Source: Rhytidiadelphus loreus (Eukaryota > Streptophyta > Bryopsida > Hypnales > Hylocomiaceae). From it: a stretch of DNA of 64,000 bases. Positions within the stretch are counted from its first letter, which is position 1. The number at the start of each line of letters is the position of its first letter. The notes under the pieces were generated by a model. That model did no database searches, was not told where the DNA came from, and saw only the letters and a list, made by a program, of their open reading frames with translations. The translations under genes and the position numbers were made by a program. Location: the NCBI GenBank assembly GCA_947034895.1, contig OX344764.1:1488001-1552000 (forward strand), in the 5' to 3' direction. This document shows positions 34,660 through 47,015 of the stretch, piece by piece.

Positions 34660-36285
34660 ATCCCGAGAGGACATTACTTCATTCACTTGCCTTCTAACAT
34701 CATCATCAGTTCCCTTTCAAACAGTGCAGGACAATAGACGGGGTGAGTTCCCAGAAAAGATGACACCCAAAATGACCAGTGTTCGCAGAAACACTGTCCA
34801 GATCATGCAAGGTAACCATCCAATATACTAAGAAACCAGTAAGTTAATGGGATTAATGAGGAATACAAATCAAACAGCCAACACAGAGAATAAAGTAACC
34901 ATAAGGGGAATGCACAGAAAGAACAACTCAAGCACCGGGAAAATAAACTGATAAGAAACATACCCCACATCCTCCTTGAGGTTGGTGAATCATGATACGA
35001 GCATTTGGCATAGCGAAGCGCTTGCCTTTTTTGCCACCCGCAAGGAGCAATGCACCCTGGCTAGCAGCTATGCCGAAGCACACAGTGCTGACATCGGGCT
35101 TAATCTGATTCACAACCAAATACACTCCTCAGATTTAATGGCAATAATCTGTTGCAATTCTAAATTTCATTTTGAAGGGTTTTTTTGACAAATGTTTGCA
35201 CAAGTTATAGTAAAACCTAGCGAATAAGGTGTCTAAAATGGAGCGCCTTCACAAGCCTGGCGACTTCATTCCAGAGCTGAGTGGCTTCTGATTGATTCTT
35301 GTGATCTGTCTTGCACTGAAAAAGGGCTATCACACCTTACCCTGGATTCAAGACTACTAGAGCTAAATCTATTAAGACCTCAATGGTATAATCTTCTGCC
35401 TTCGGAGCTCACGTCATGAAACAGGCCAGCGCAATAGTCACAACACGCACAACAAACGAGATACTTACCCATTGCATGGCATCGTATATGGCCATAATTG
35501 AATAAGTACTTCCACCTGGGCAATTGATATACATCTGCAAGTTGCAAGAAAAATCGAGCAACTCTGGTCAACACAAGCACAACTTATTTGTCTAAGACAA
35601 GAAACATAAAACCTGAGCACAGAGAACAACGCAAAGAGCATTTGGCATAGAACAAAGCAATTCTATCTCGCTAGACTTCCGAAGTGAAGTGCGCACAAAC
35701 GTATGTATGTCCATAATTTCGAACCTTAATTTCCTCCTCGTCATTAATAGCCGCTAGAGTCAACAGTTTCGAAATCACTGACTGCGCCACCTGCCGCGTC
35801 CAAATCCCACATAAAAGGCGCAAGTCAAATTTTAGCCATTTCATTGAACCTGCTCAGTCCACAGAATTCACAGGGGATCCGACGAAGATAATTCGATTGC
35901 GTAGCATCAGCGTATTCAAGTCCACAGGTCCGGAAGGCGTGAGGACGGCGGGCATCATGGGGGGAGAGCCCTTCTTCGCAGCCCTAATCGTATTCCCACT
36001 CGCCGCTCTCACGGACACGCACCTCCTCAAACTCATAGCACCACCACGGTTGACCTGGCCAGAAATCCGCTCCACGACACATCCCTTCGTCGCCCTGGAG
36101 CCTTGCAAATACCCAATTGCGCACTCTGGGAATGCACAGCAAGCCCTAGCTGGGTCGCCATCGCCATCTCCGCTGAAAACTGGAAGCAAGCAAGCTCGCG
36201 GGTCCATACCTCCGAGAGAGGTGATGCTGAGGCTAAGCCCTTTCTCATCCATCCTTGTGTGGTGAAGCTGACCAGGGACGTTCAT
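34660..36285 (-). CDS. CLPP6: Plastid ClpP6-like protease subunit, 3' end not found
   Basis: ClpP6 is a nucleus-encoded subunit of the plastid stromal Clp protease core. Exons on the minus strand, all phase 0 with GT-AG borders: 36285-35863, 35790-35725, 35534-35469, 35104-34964, 34713-34660, giving 250 codons. Matches: [20 protein letters not shown] and [13 protein letters not shown] (exon 1), [40 protein letters not shown], then [15 protein letters not shown] with the catalytic Ser, [16 protein letters not shown] with the catalytic His, then DDVRRQVNE. The last exon, expected to carry FTGQ, the TERDRF-type region with the catalytic Asp, and the C-terminus, is not visible downstream. The first 95 or so residues look like a transit peptide. 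The gene is either truncated or its last exon lies beyond a long intron. Confidence 0.8.
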
Positions 36286-36299
36286 CTACACCCCGACCT

Positions 36300-39200
36300 C
36301 TGACAAATTTTGATGAGGCTCGTTTAAATTTCTAATACAATCTGGATATTTCACCACATTACCAAGTTGATGACTGCTTCAATTATGGAAAATACTCTCA
36401 CTAAAACCTCCACATGAAGCACAATTTCTGTCCCACTAAAAAGTTCCGCTTACTAATTTCAACCGTCAAGGAAACATTGTCCGTATTGAATGATCTCATG
36501 GGAGGAAGTGGCAACTGGCAATCAATCAAGGAGCATTCCTCTCATGGCAAGCTTCACCTTGCCCATATGAGGTACCTTGTACTTGTTGCTTCGTCAAATA
36601 GTAGTGTTAACAATGGATTTAGTGACCACTTGGGTGTTTTGCAGATTTGATCATGAGGGGGTCTAGGTTTCTTTATCGTGATATTTCGGTTGGAAGCATA
36701 TATTTCTACAATTCCATTGTTGCCACCAACCTTTAAATCATCAAGAATGACAAGTTAGCAACATTCACAAAAGATGCTCAAATTTGATACTTTTTGCATA
36801 GATTTTGGGTGCCTAAATGACGGTGCCTACACTAGAGATTTTGCATAGATCTAAGGGATGGGTTACTAGATCTTGAATGTATGTATCACCAGTACAAAGA
36901 CTAAAACTATAGTTAATCACTCATGGGGAAGGGTTTTGGAGGGTTTTAGTGGGATAGAGGGAGTAGAGTTTTGAGATTTGTTGAGCTCATTTCGTAATTT
37001 ATGTAAACTTTTTATGACCTAAATTCTTCAAAAGCTCACAATAGTTTTTAATATTTTGAATTTTTTTCTAAAAGTCATGATGCATGTTAATCATATGTCT
37101 TTGTCAATGTAAAATAGCATATACTTTAAACTTTTTATGACAAACTTCTTCTATAGTCAATTTCATGAAATTGGTGGAAATAATATATACATGTACAAAG
37201 ATATATGCCAAAATGTGCAAAATTTCAAAAATGATTTATACACAATATAGTTATAGAGTTTGAATTTGAACCAAATGGTTCCCATAAACTCTCACATAAA
37301 CTATATAGCAAGGTCCTTTTAGCCAAATAAAATAGGAAGCCCATTGTAGACTCTTTGGTAGTTTTGCAAATTTACACTTAGTATTGGATTTATAATTTTT
37401 CTAACCAATAGAACAGCAAATTAAAGAATATTTCACATGTATTTTGGTCAATTTATATTTGGAAGAAAAAAACGTATACCAAGCATTCAAAGCAAAATCA
37501 TATAGCTTCTCATTGTAGACTTTAGAGAAGGACTATTTTTCAATTGCCTTTTTGAATGCTAATGTGGTTTTCCTAATTCCCTAGTGGTTTTAATGACAAT
37601 CGAAAAGTGTCACTTGAGATTGTAGAATATTGATGAACTTTTTGCTTGTTTATAGAAGTTGCTTGATCATTAAATACAAAAAATGATGACTTTTTAAGCC
37701 AATTCCAAACCTTGGAGCCTTAATTCTACACTTGGGGCAATTTTTACTAAGGTATGCATACCCAAAATTACTTTCAATCTTATTGTGCCTCCTTGATGTA
37801 TCCTAATGTAATAAAAATTGTAAAGAATTTGCATTATGACAACTTCAATGTGGAATTGGGGTTGAAAGGGTTGGAATAGAATTTGGATAGATTTGAATAG
37901 TCACAACACTATGAATTTGATGAATATTGCCATGCGGTTTTCACACATAATAAAAGGTTCATTCATTATTCCACAATTTTGAGGGACACTTTTGGATAAG
38001 TGGTGCAATTTTGTAAGGAGCTAAATGAACCACATTAGGATCCAAAAGGACAACAATGCAAAACTATATCTTTTGCTTTGACCATCATTCTATGATATAT
38101 CTTTCATTACCAAAAATTGTATTGACCCAAAATACATGTAAAAAATTCTCAAATTTTTCATTCTATTGCAAATTCTTTTGAAAATTTGATCACTCTAAAT
38201 TTGTGCAATGACCAAAGGTACTACAACAAGTCATCCTACCCAACTTCTTTTAGATATATTTCGATCAAAATCAATATAGTTTTTTAAGGAATATTAGGCA
38301 ATATATTCTTCTATTTTCAACAGATGAAATCATTAATTTGCTACATATTCTAAAGACAATATTGCTCTTTTTGGATGAATGTACACTTTTTTTGATGAAT
38401 AATTGAAGTTTTGTTTGCATTTTGTAAATTTCATCTATTTATATAATGTAGAAAATTGCATCATTCCAACAAAGATCACTTTTTATACTGCCCAAATAAA
38501 TGAAAAATATCCCTAATCCCACATTGCATAAGAATGAAAGAGAATCAAATTGGGTCTAGTATTAGGAATCACGATTGGAATGAAGTCCATATTGGGTCTC
38601 TTCACATTGGATTTTGGAAAACCATTTTTTGAAGGGAATCCTTGGAATGGAGTGCCAAGCAAATGTGGAGGTTGTGTTAAGGCAAGGTGGATTATTTCTT
38701 GGGAATGATAGACTTGCAATGGCTTAAAAAAGACAAAGAAATTGGACGTATGAGTACATGCATTTCTAAGAGGACTTATTATTAGTTCAAGAAAGTTAAC
38801 TTCAGCATAAAAGAGAGATGTGAATGAAGAATGAATTTTATACTCGATGTCTTTATTAGGAGGTAGACTATGTAAAGAACCAAATGAACATGTTCCTTCC
38901 CTTCATAAATTCTCATGTCCCCATATGATGACAAGGTCCTTTGATCCCCCCTCCTTTATAATTGAGTGCATTATTAATAGTGATTAATACCCCACCAAAG
39001 CCAAGTTTTGAACTCATGACCACTGCATTGGTGTGCCAAGACCAATTGAAGCCAATGAAACAAGGTTACTGGTGCCTTTTTACTAAGCTTAACTTTAAAA
39101 GCACGAATCTATGATCACTTTGCAACCTTTGAAATTCTTCTCTATGTATGCTCCCATTTTGCAACTATGCATGAATAAAAAAATTTAACATTTATTTTTT

Positions 39201-39687
39201 AGAGGTGTAATCACATATCTTCTATAAGTCGTAAAAAATTCATTCATTTTTTGGTAAAATTTTGAAATTATTGTGAATTTTTGAATGAAAAGTGAAGGAA
39301 CATCATATCAAATATAATATATGCTAAAAAAATCTGAAAATTTCTCCATATGCATATACAATAGTGTGGAACTTTATGGTGCAAATCAATTTACCATGTC
39401 ATTCTAAATTGATTAGAAAAGCAACACTCTATGGATACATGCCCAAACTTCAAAATGTAGTAAAACATTTAATTTTAGGAAATTTTCAAAATATTACATT
39501 AGAGTAGAAACTAGACTTGATAAGCTTCATTTTATTAGTTGATTTCAAATTTTAAGAAAAAAAGAATTTATGGCTAAAATTTAGATAAAGAAGAAGTAGC
39601 AAAATATTGCTAAATTCCTTATACGATGATTAATGGATTTGCCATTTTCTTATGTAAGAAATTCAAAAAATATCACAAGTAGAGAAT
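36300..39687. other. AT-rich intergenic, no gene seen
   Basis: Long AT-rich tract with only short ORFs and no conserved motifs. The first 200 bp after the ClpP6 start should contain its promoter. Confidence 0.5.
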
Positions 39688-39943
39688 TTCATTATGGGAG
39701 ATTTATGTATTTTAAGAGACTGTGAGTTCCCGGACTGCGGGAACTGCAAGAATGTTGTAGGAATGCTAATCTAATGTGGCCTAGAGACGGCCACGTTAGA
39801 TATAATTTTTTCATATAGTTTTTTTTAATTTAATTTAATTTAATTTTTTAATATTATTATATTCTGACTATACAAGACTGGTTCCGAGCAATGGGAACGA
39901 CCCTAAAATAATCTCTCAAGTAGCTGAAATCTCCCCTAATGCC
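39688..39943. mobile_element. 256-bp TIR element, CATTAG family
   Basis: Starts CATTATGGGAGATTT and ends AAATCTCCCCTAATG, a 15-bp inverted repeat with one mismatch. Further inside, GAGTTCCC on the left faces GGGAACGA on the right. Related elements lie at about 49.66, 50.47 and 61.32 kb. No target duplication is certain. Confidence 0.65.
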
Positions 39944-40590
39944 AGCACCTTTCATTGAAATTGGGTTCAAATAACTCTTTCCCACAAGATTGGATGAATT
40001 TTTTTTTCCATATGTGTGACCTCCCTTGAAATCATCCAAAGGACTCAAAACATCCTCTCAAGTGTTCCAAAATTAGCTCTAGAAGGGACAATGAGGCCAA
40101 AAAGTGGCCAATTGTTGATTCTCCAGATTACTATAGAAATGAAGAATGCACCTATTGTTTAAAAAATTAGATCATGTTTAGCAAAGTACCGTGGTTATAC
40201 GTCTTGTCTTTTCAAGGATAACCCTCTATGGATAAAGAGGTCAAAAAATGATTGATGGATGACTTTCCTAATCACTCCATAAATGAAAAATGCACCTGTT
40301 GTTCCAAATGCACCTATTGTTCCAAAAATCAAATCATTTTTAAATGACTACTTGGATTATAGGCTAATGTCTTATTCATGGTTAACTTAATGTCTATTGG
40401 CAAAAGAAAGAGTGGAAGCCCCTCAATGCTTGTTTGTGCTTGTACATCCATAAGATGGTTTTTTAGGCCTCCAAGAGACTATTTTGGAGTTGTTTCCCAT
40501 GTTGAAAACTATGGCGGTGTAATCAAATTATTAACTATTACTAATATTTAAAATTAATTAATTAATATTTTCCGACATAGCAATATCTCG
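39944..40590. other. Intergenic, no gene seen
   Basis: AT-rich. A short direct repeat of ATGCACCTRTTGTTCCAAA lies near 40289-40325. Confidence 0.45.
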
Positions 40591-40614
40591 ACCACGTCAA
40601 ACTACACCAAATTT

Positions 40615-41600
40615 TTGTTGCAAGGACATTCTCACATCTAGGAATTCCAAGGAATTTACAATCTTCTGGAGGCTTGAAAACACATTTAATGCTTGAGATT
40701 TTATTCATCTATATTGGTCTTTGTGTGGTAAAGACCAATGGCCACAAAAAACTAGTAGCTAGTTCAAAGTTAGTTGGTGAAAAAAAACAGTTACATTTTG
40801 AAAACAAAGGATGTAAAACTAGAAGAAAATTTGGTAGGGTTGGAAATCAACAAATGCATGAGAAAAAAACATTACATATTTTAATCGCCTCCTTTCTATA
40901 CTTAATGGATTTAGTGCTATTTCACAAAAAATAGCAGCTAATACGTAGATGGGATAGAGATACCTAAATGCTCTAGAAGGAAGGCATTAGGCTTGCCTTA
41001 GGTGGGTAAAATATCCCTAATCCCAAAAATGTTAAGCAGAAGCAGGTACAAGATAGAAAAGAAATCTAAATTATTAATATCTCTAAGTTGCAATTAAAAG
41101 TCACTAATCCCAATAGTGAGATTGTTTTAGAAAGCAAACTAACCATCCGGAACCTTTTTTTTTTAAATATTATGAAAATTTCATTCACAAATGAATCCTA
41201 CAAGTAATTTTTTCAAGAAGATGCTTATATTGTCCGAAAAACAATATTGTCCATAACTATCATATCTTTTGTCCAAATGAAATGAATCAAATCTTCTCAA
41301 ATAGATAAAAATATAATCTATGGAAAAAAAAATTAAAAGATCACTCCCTTGAAATTTTTGAAATTTTTGTTAATTGATTAGTCTCCTTTATTTTAAGCTT
41401 ATTTGGGCATAACTTTTGTTCTAGGGCACCAATTGAATTTTTTTTATTCCTATGAAGATAATCAATTTTATATCATTAACAAAAATTCAAAAAATCATGA
41501 CAAAAATTGAGACCGTAGGTACCAACCCGAAATTAAATTTGTCCCCTAAAAGAACATTGGTCTTCTAGGGGTTAAAAAAATTTATAAGAAGACAAAAAAT
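40615..41600 (+). repeat. Dispersed repeat, copy A
   Basis: Two blocks recur elsewhere on the same strand. The block at 40620-40690 (AGGAATT, CAATCTTCTGGAGG, AAAACACAT) matches 57695-57770. The block at 41035-41600 matches 60595-61130 in the SABATH2 intron (GAGATTGTT, TAGAAAG, AATGAATCCTA, AGATGCTTA, TTGTCCATAAC and a late TTGTCCC motif). It is diverged and non-coding, and the element type is unknown. Confidence 0.6.
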
Positions 41601-42476
41601 GTTTTTTTAATCCCCCTCCAACATAATAGAATTTTAAAGGTTTTAGGAATTCAAATATTGATTTTAATTTAATTTAATTTTGGAAAAATCATAATTTTCA
41701 CCTCCCATGTCCAAATGCCAGAAAACAAAACCCTTATCATCCTTTGTGCTTAGCACTTTCTATTATTGCTACTTTTGTGGTGTTTGGACCTATGCTATGG
41801 AAGTTATGGATTTTTTTTAACCATTAAATGTCAAGGAGGACATTTGGTGTCCGACGGATGACAAAGAATCATTGTAGTAGGACAAATGTGCAACTATTCC
41901 TCCTTGGAATTTTGTTGTGAAAAGAGGAGGTCTTCTATAGTAGTTTGACTTTTAATGAGTGTTTTTGCTATTTTTGAAGCCCATGATTTCACATGTTAAT
42001 GGAAAGATGGTTTCCACAGTCAATTCTTTTAATTCTTCATTTTCTTAATGAGTAAAAATTATGTGACTTTATTTATTTTTTAATTTCTACACTATGAATT
42101 CAATTCTTCAATACAATAAACTAAAAATTCTAAGTCATTAGTGCAAGTAATTTAAGTTATGAAAACTGAAAGACAAAAACTCAAGTTGAACAAGTTGTAA
42201 AAATGAATCTTTTTATTTACTATAAATATGAACATCTTGCCATCTTTGCAATGAAGTTTATAGAATACCTTCTATACAATTTTAATTTATTTTAGTACAA
42301 CATCCTATAGTAAAATACCACCTTCCAATAAAACTTTAGTTTGTTTTTCTATTGGAAAGCTAATGTGTTTTTCTATCTTCACAAAAATATTTCAAAAAAT
42401 GACAACAAATATTGAGACTAGAGGAGCTTGCTTGAAATCCATTTTGTCCCCCAAGGGGACAATGAGATTGTAGGGG
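41601..42476. other. AT-rich intergenic with partial dispersed-repeat end
   Basis: No gene. About 42400-42480 repeats the end of the dispersed repeat (TTGTCCCCCAAGGGGACAAT palindrome then TAGGGGTTA). Confidence 0.45.
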
Positions 42477-43910
42477 TTAAAGATACCTAGGCACTGTGTC
42501 TTTTGATTCATAAGCCATTTGTGTGTTAGTACTCTTCAAATTTTGGTTGCCTAAAGCAAGCAATAAAATGAATTTGTGTAGTATTGAATAGATAGGGTGA
42601 ACAATCAATTGTGAATGCTCTCTTATTGTGTTCTTCAAAATGGTCATATTTGTAATAGGATGAAGTAATGGCCTATTATCACCATTACATAACATTTCAA
42701 AATGTTGTGAAGTAAATAACACATTCAATTCTACATTGACTTCATGCACAAAAAATGATTTTATAATTGCCTTCAAAGGATGTATTGAATTGGATTTTAC
42801 AACTACAGTATCGTCCAATTGATATAGTTGGCCTCTTAATACAATTGCTCAAAATGGATATATCCAATTGTCCAATCTGTTCACATCTCCATTGAAAGCA
42901 TCGTCTATCCTATAATGAGTTCGCAACGAATCATTTATTCCAAGGGCCTGTGATGTAATTCTCTTCTTCCTTTTGGGACCAATTAATATGCCTTTTGGTC
43001 TTATTATTTCTTTGCATGTGCAATGTGAAGGTAGTATTATAAATTGATTTTTCCACATGAGCGAAGCTTCTATTATAGAGGAAACCTTTACAATACAATG
43101 GTTATGCCAGTCTGGACATACATTTGTGAGATTTATAATGGAAGAAAGGGACATTGAAGATTCTTGTAACTTACTATGAATTAGTTGCAATGCTCAATCT
43201 TCAGGGTATAATCCATCATTATCATGATTAAGTTGAGAGGTCGTTTTTGTAAATAAAATTCTAGTGTAATATAGTGCAAAACTTACATCATATAAATAAT
43301 GATTTGTATTTCTACTTGTTTGCATATAAGCACTAACTTCCCGTTCAAACTTGTAGCACCAATAAACATCTTGTGGCCCATGTCGTAATATATTGTCCAT
43401 CAAATGTCCAACGCCTACTACATGCTCTAATACTGATTGTCTTTGTCCTCCATGCTCAATGCAAAGTTTTCTCCAAACCTTGAATAGCTCTCGTGCTATG
43501 TTTATGTCATCCATTGACCATCCGTAAGTACGACTATAAGAATAATATAATCTTCCAATATTCACCAAAACCAATCCAATATGAATTAGTTTGGATGTAA
43601 TATCAGCATTAATGTGAGTCATGCTATAATGAAGGCACCACATTATATATAATTGATATTCTTCTGCCTTGAAGAATTTGAGACGAGAAGTAGGAGCTTG
43701 AGGCCATCTCCCTACCATAGTTTTCAAACGAGCAGTATGAACTACTGCCAATGCATTTTCTAACTTTGCCTTCTTACTTGTTGTCTTTCCATATGTATTT
43801 ATGAATTCTTCAACATATTTTTTAAAGATATTTAAAGATATACAATGCATTCCATCAAATATTAAGTCTAGAGATAAATCAAACCCATATGGTGCATGTA
43901 AACGCCACAA
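42477..43910 (-). pseudogene. CACTA-like transposase (tnp2/DUF4218 type) relic
   Basis: A 238-codon frame (43910-43194) and a second one (43190-42849) are in the same frame, separated by one TGA. Features: LIFDGMHCISLNIFKKYVEE, resembling the D-x-MH block before the DUF4218-like part; ARLKTMVGRWPQAPTSRLKF; EYQLYIMWCLHYSM; GHLMDNILRHGPQDVYWCYK; and FEREVSAYM, close to the HGP...W.FPFER motif of plant CACTA proteins. A further AT-rich ORF (42818-42477) may be its tail. No terminal repeats were found. Assignment to CACTA rests on these motifs and is moderate. Confidence 0.6.
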
Positions 43911-45290
43911 TGGAGATTTTCCAGTGATGCCTGCATAGAAAACAATTGCAATAAGAGAGAAGACATGATGTTAAGGTGAAAATATGATTTTGACAATGAG
44001 TGGTGAAGGTCTCATCTCCATTGAAATTTTTCAAGCATGTAGCCAACTTGTTTTGGAAAACAAATGCAAAGAAACACCACCATTTTGGACAATTTTTTCG
44101 TACAAATGTGACCTTGACAATTATGAGGAGTTTTAGTTTGCTGGCAATTATGGATTCTCTAATCTAAAATAAACTTTGAAGTCCTTTATTTTACTCAATT
44201 TTCAATATTTTTAGAAAGAATATATCCTTAGGATGCAAAATGTTTATAATAACATTGCAACCATAGTGAGATGGGCATTTTCAATTCCATAACTAAATTC
44301 TCAACAATTTAATATTTTGAATCATTTTCTACTTCCTTCTATGTATTATATTTTTCCTATATGGTACTTGTACTAGAAATGGTAGTATTAGAGTGTGTTT
44401 GATGAAAACATCGAAAACATGTAGGGATTAAGGCTTGTTCTCACCTAGCATTTGGTAACAATGGTTATAAAATCATAGTACCACTAGTCCACTAACAAGA
44501 TGGAAAGGTGTGGATTTTATGGAAACATTTGTTTTGAGTAGGTTAATTGTTTGATATTGATTTTGCATAATTAGGGTCATCTTAAGTTATTAATCATTTA
44601 GAGTTAGGGCAAAACATTTGTTAGCCTTTGGAGAAGCTGGCTTTTCCCCTCTAGAGTCTTTATTCCAATGTACCAATATGCTAAAATTACAAAGGAGGGC
44701 TCCTTTGTATTTACATATATTAAATCATTGGCATTAAAAAGAAAATGAAATTTTAAGAAGGCCGTGAATTCTCTGAACGTTTTCAAGGTGAAGAGCTTTA
44801 TTGTGGTTAAATATCTAAAACATAAGTATGTTGCTAACACGGTGTGAACATTGTCATGTAAGATAATATTATTTAATTAATTCTTAAAATGTTTTTTGAA
44901 AATTATGAATTTTTAATTTTTTATAAATTTTAATTATTTAATATTCTTATAGCATTATGCTAGTTCACAAATTGGGTAACAATCCTAAAAGCTTTTCTAA
45001 AACAGCTCGCTCGTGGCTTCATTTCTTTTCTAATGAATGTTGAACATATTGTAGAATTAGTATAATATTGATACTTTGTATCAGTTAAAGAATAAAATTT
45101 TAGTAAAGTTTCAAAAGAAATTTATTAAAAAAATAAAAAATATGAAAATGTATGCAAATAAAATAATCTCCTTTACCGTAATTGGTTAGGCTTTGATACA
45201 ATTAGTGGTTACACATTTAACTTACATAAAGAAATTCCACACATGAATCTCCTGTATACATGAAAATGAGCTGAAATACTGTTACGAATG
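43911..45290. other. Intergenic, no gene seen
   Basis: AT-rich flank of the transposase relic, with no recognised motif. The 78-codon minus-strand ORF at 44604-44840 looks like chance. Confidence 0.45.
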
Positions 45291-45299
45291 ATTGCAGCT

Positions 45300-46290
45300 G
45301 TGCTGCATTTCAGCTGTGTACCCAGCAAAGTCCCAGGAAGGGAAACTTCCTGTAGTGTATTGTACCTGTAGTGTACTGTACAGTACAGTACAGGGCCCTC
45401 GCAAAACGATTCCTTACCCGCTCACCCTAGCTTTTACAAATTAAAGAGGAGCCGGTACTAGCAATTTTTTGGTTCGGGAGGGCACTGTCCAGCCTGCTGG
45501 ATGCACAACAACATGCGCTGGGCATTGAAAGTAAACCCTGGAAGGACGCTGCCTCTGTGATTGGTACTCACTCAGTCACGTACTCAAATACGCGGAGTAT
45601 GATGCATTCTTTGTTTCTACAGTAGCAGAGAAAGTCATCCATCAGACACTTTGTGTACGTGATCAGCATGCATCGTTTCAGGGTTGAACTCCACGATGCA
45701 CCGGGAAGATGTACTTTTGCATGCTTCCCTCACACTGTCCACCTAATTCTTTGGGCAAAGTTTTGCCCCCGAAACAATTAAGGTCCGGCTGGATGGTTGG
45801 AGGCTCACCAGTAAAATTAAATGTGCACACCGGCATCCATCGCATGCAGGGACTTCAACATCAGGTGCATCTTCAACTAACACTCGAGAAGAAAGACGAT
45901 GCTTGCTTTATGGCCAAGGTTGACCTCGGCCGTTTCATTTGAAAGCCACTCGATCGCCCATTTGATCGAGACCGCCTCAGTCTTCTTCTTCTCGATCGAT
46001 CCGGCCTCAAGGGGGAAAGTGAGACTGACTGGCAGAGGAATTGATGCAAATTGCCGAGGCGGTGAGTGGGAGAGGACACAATTCGATCGTCTGTCAGTGC
46101 TGAAATCATCGATCATTCTGGAATGGACCGATCTCTCAGGGAATTGGACGAACTGAAGCTTGAATGGGTGCTCTCCTGGCTGCTAACGGCGGCTCTGGCT
46201 CATCAAAACTATGAAGTGATGAGGCTCCGTTTTAAACGGGCCACATTACAGTACCACCAGGGTGGGACCGTTGCTAAGACAACGTAAGGT
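45300..46290 (+). other. GC-richer gene-like island, product unknown
   Basis: Composition switches from very AT-rich to balanced, with CGATCGA-type words, as in the genic parts of this window. Open frames of 73-85 codons overlap on both strands, for example 45709-45942 with LQLTLEKKDDACFMAKVDLG and 46066-46287 with LRELDELKLEWVLSWLL. None has a known motif. A TGTACAGTACAG microsatellite-like palindrome lies at 45375-45395. It may be a lost gene or an isolated exon. Confidence 0.3.
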
Positions 46291-46320
46291 AAACGAGCCG
46301 TCACAATGTAAAACAGATAT

Positions 46321-46782
46321 TAAGGTAAACCAGCCCATTGTGGTTATAAGGAGTTAGACATCATGTGGTTACTGAAATTTTTTAATTTTTTTCCCACAAT
46401 AGTATAAGTGTGAGAAACAGTGAGAGCAATTGAAATTATGTTTTCTTGACAAAGTATGAATTTGATATGGATTTTTGAAGTGTTCAATGCATCTTTGTCC
46501 ATAAGAGTCTATAGACTACCTTAAAACCAACAAAATCTGAATCCATCATGCTCATTTGGCTCACCCAAAGCAGTCAAAGTCTTTTCTAAAATGGAAGGCT
46601 TAAAAAGTCAATTGTCACAATGAATTCTCACTGAAAAATTGAAAGCTCTTAATGAAGTCACTAACTACTTCATTATTGTCATGTAAGACATGCATTGAAG
46701 CTAAAAACTAAAAAACTATAATGGGATCATTTGGTAAGTGTCCACTATGGGTCTTTTGACCACAATGGGTTGATTTACCTTA
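46321..46782. mobile_element. About 460-bp TIR element, AAGGTAAAC family
   Basis: The left end TAAGGTAAACCAGCCCATTG with TGG faces the right end CCACAATGGGTTGATTTACC with TTA, so the TIR is about 24 bp. TA at each border would fit a TA target duplication (Tc1/mariner-like), but this is not certain. A partial extra copy of the end lies just outside at 46284-46310. Confidence 0.65.
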
Positions 46783-46817
46783 TCTCTATATTTTAATTAG
46801 ATTTTGGTAGAGTAATT

Positions 46818-47015
46818 GTACAAGTAGAACCTCTTTAAAGCAATAAGTAGGTCCGGGACCGGTTGACACATTACATTAGAGAGGTTATTACATTATGGAG
46901 GGACATTTGCAGTCATGATGATTGTATAAGGCTCAAGCCAGGTCCCGCAATCAATATTTTCTGACAAAGGTTTATTGGCTTATAGAGTATTGACTTAGAG
47001 AGGTTCTACTTGTAC
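46818..47015. mobile_element. 198-bp TIR element
   Basis: The left end GTACAAGTAGAACCTCTTTA faces the right end TAGAGAGGTTCTACTTGTAC. Weaker inverted similarity goes further in (CAATA near each end). No coding sequence, and no clear target duplication. It abuts the start of the copia relic. Confidence 0.75.
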
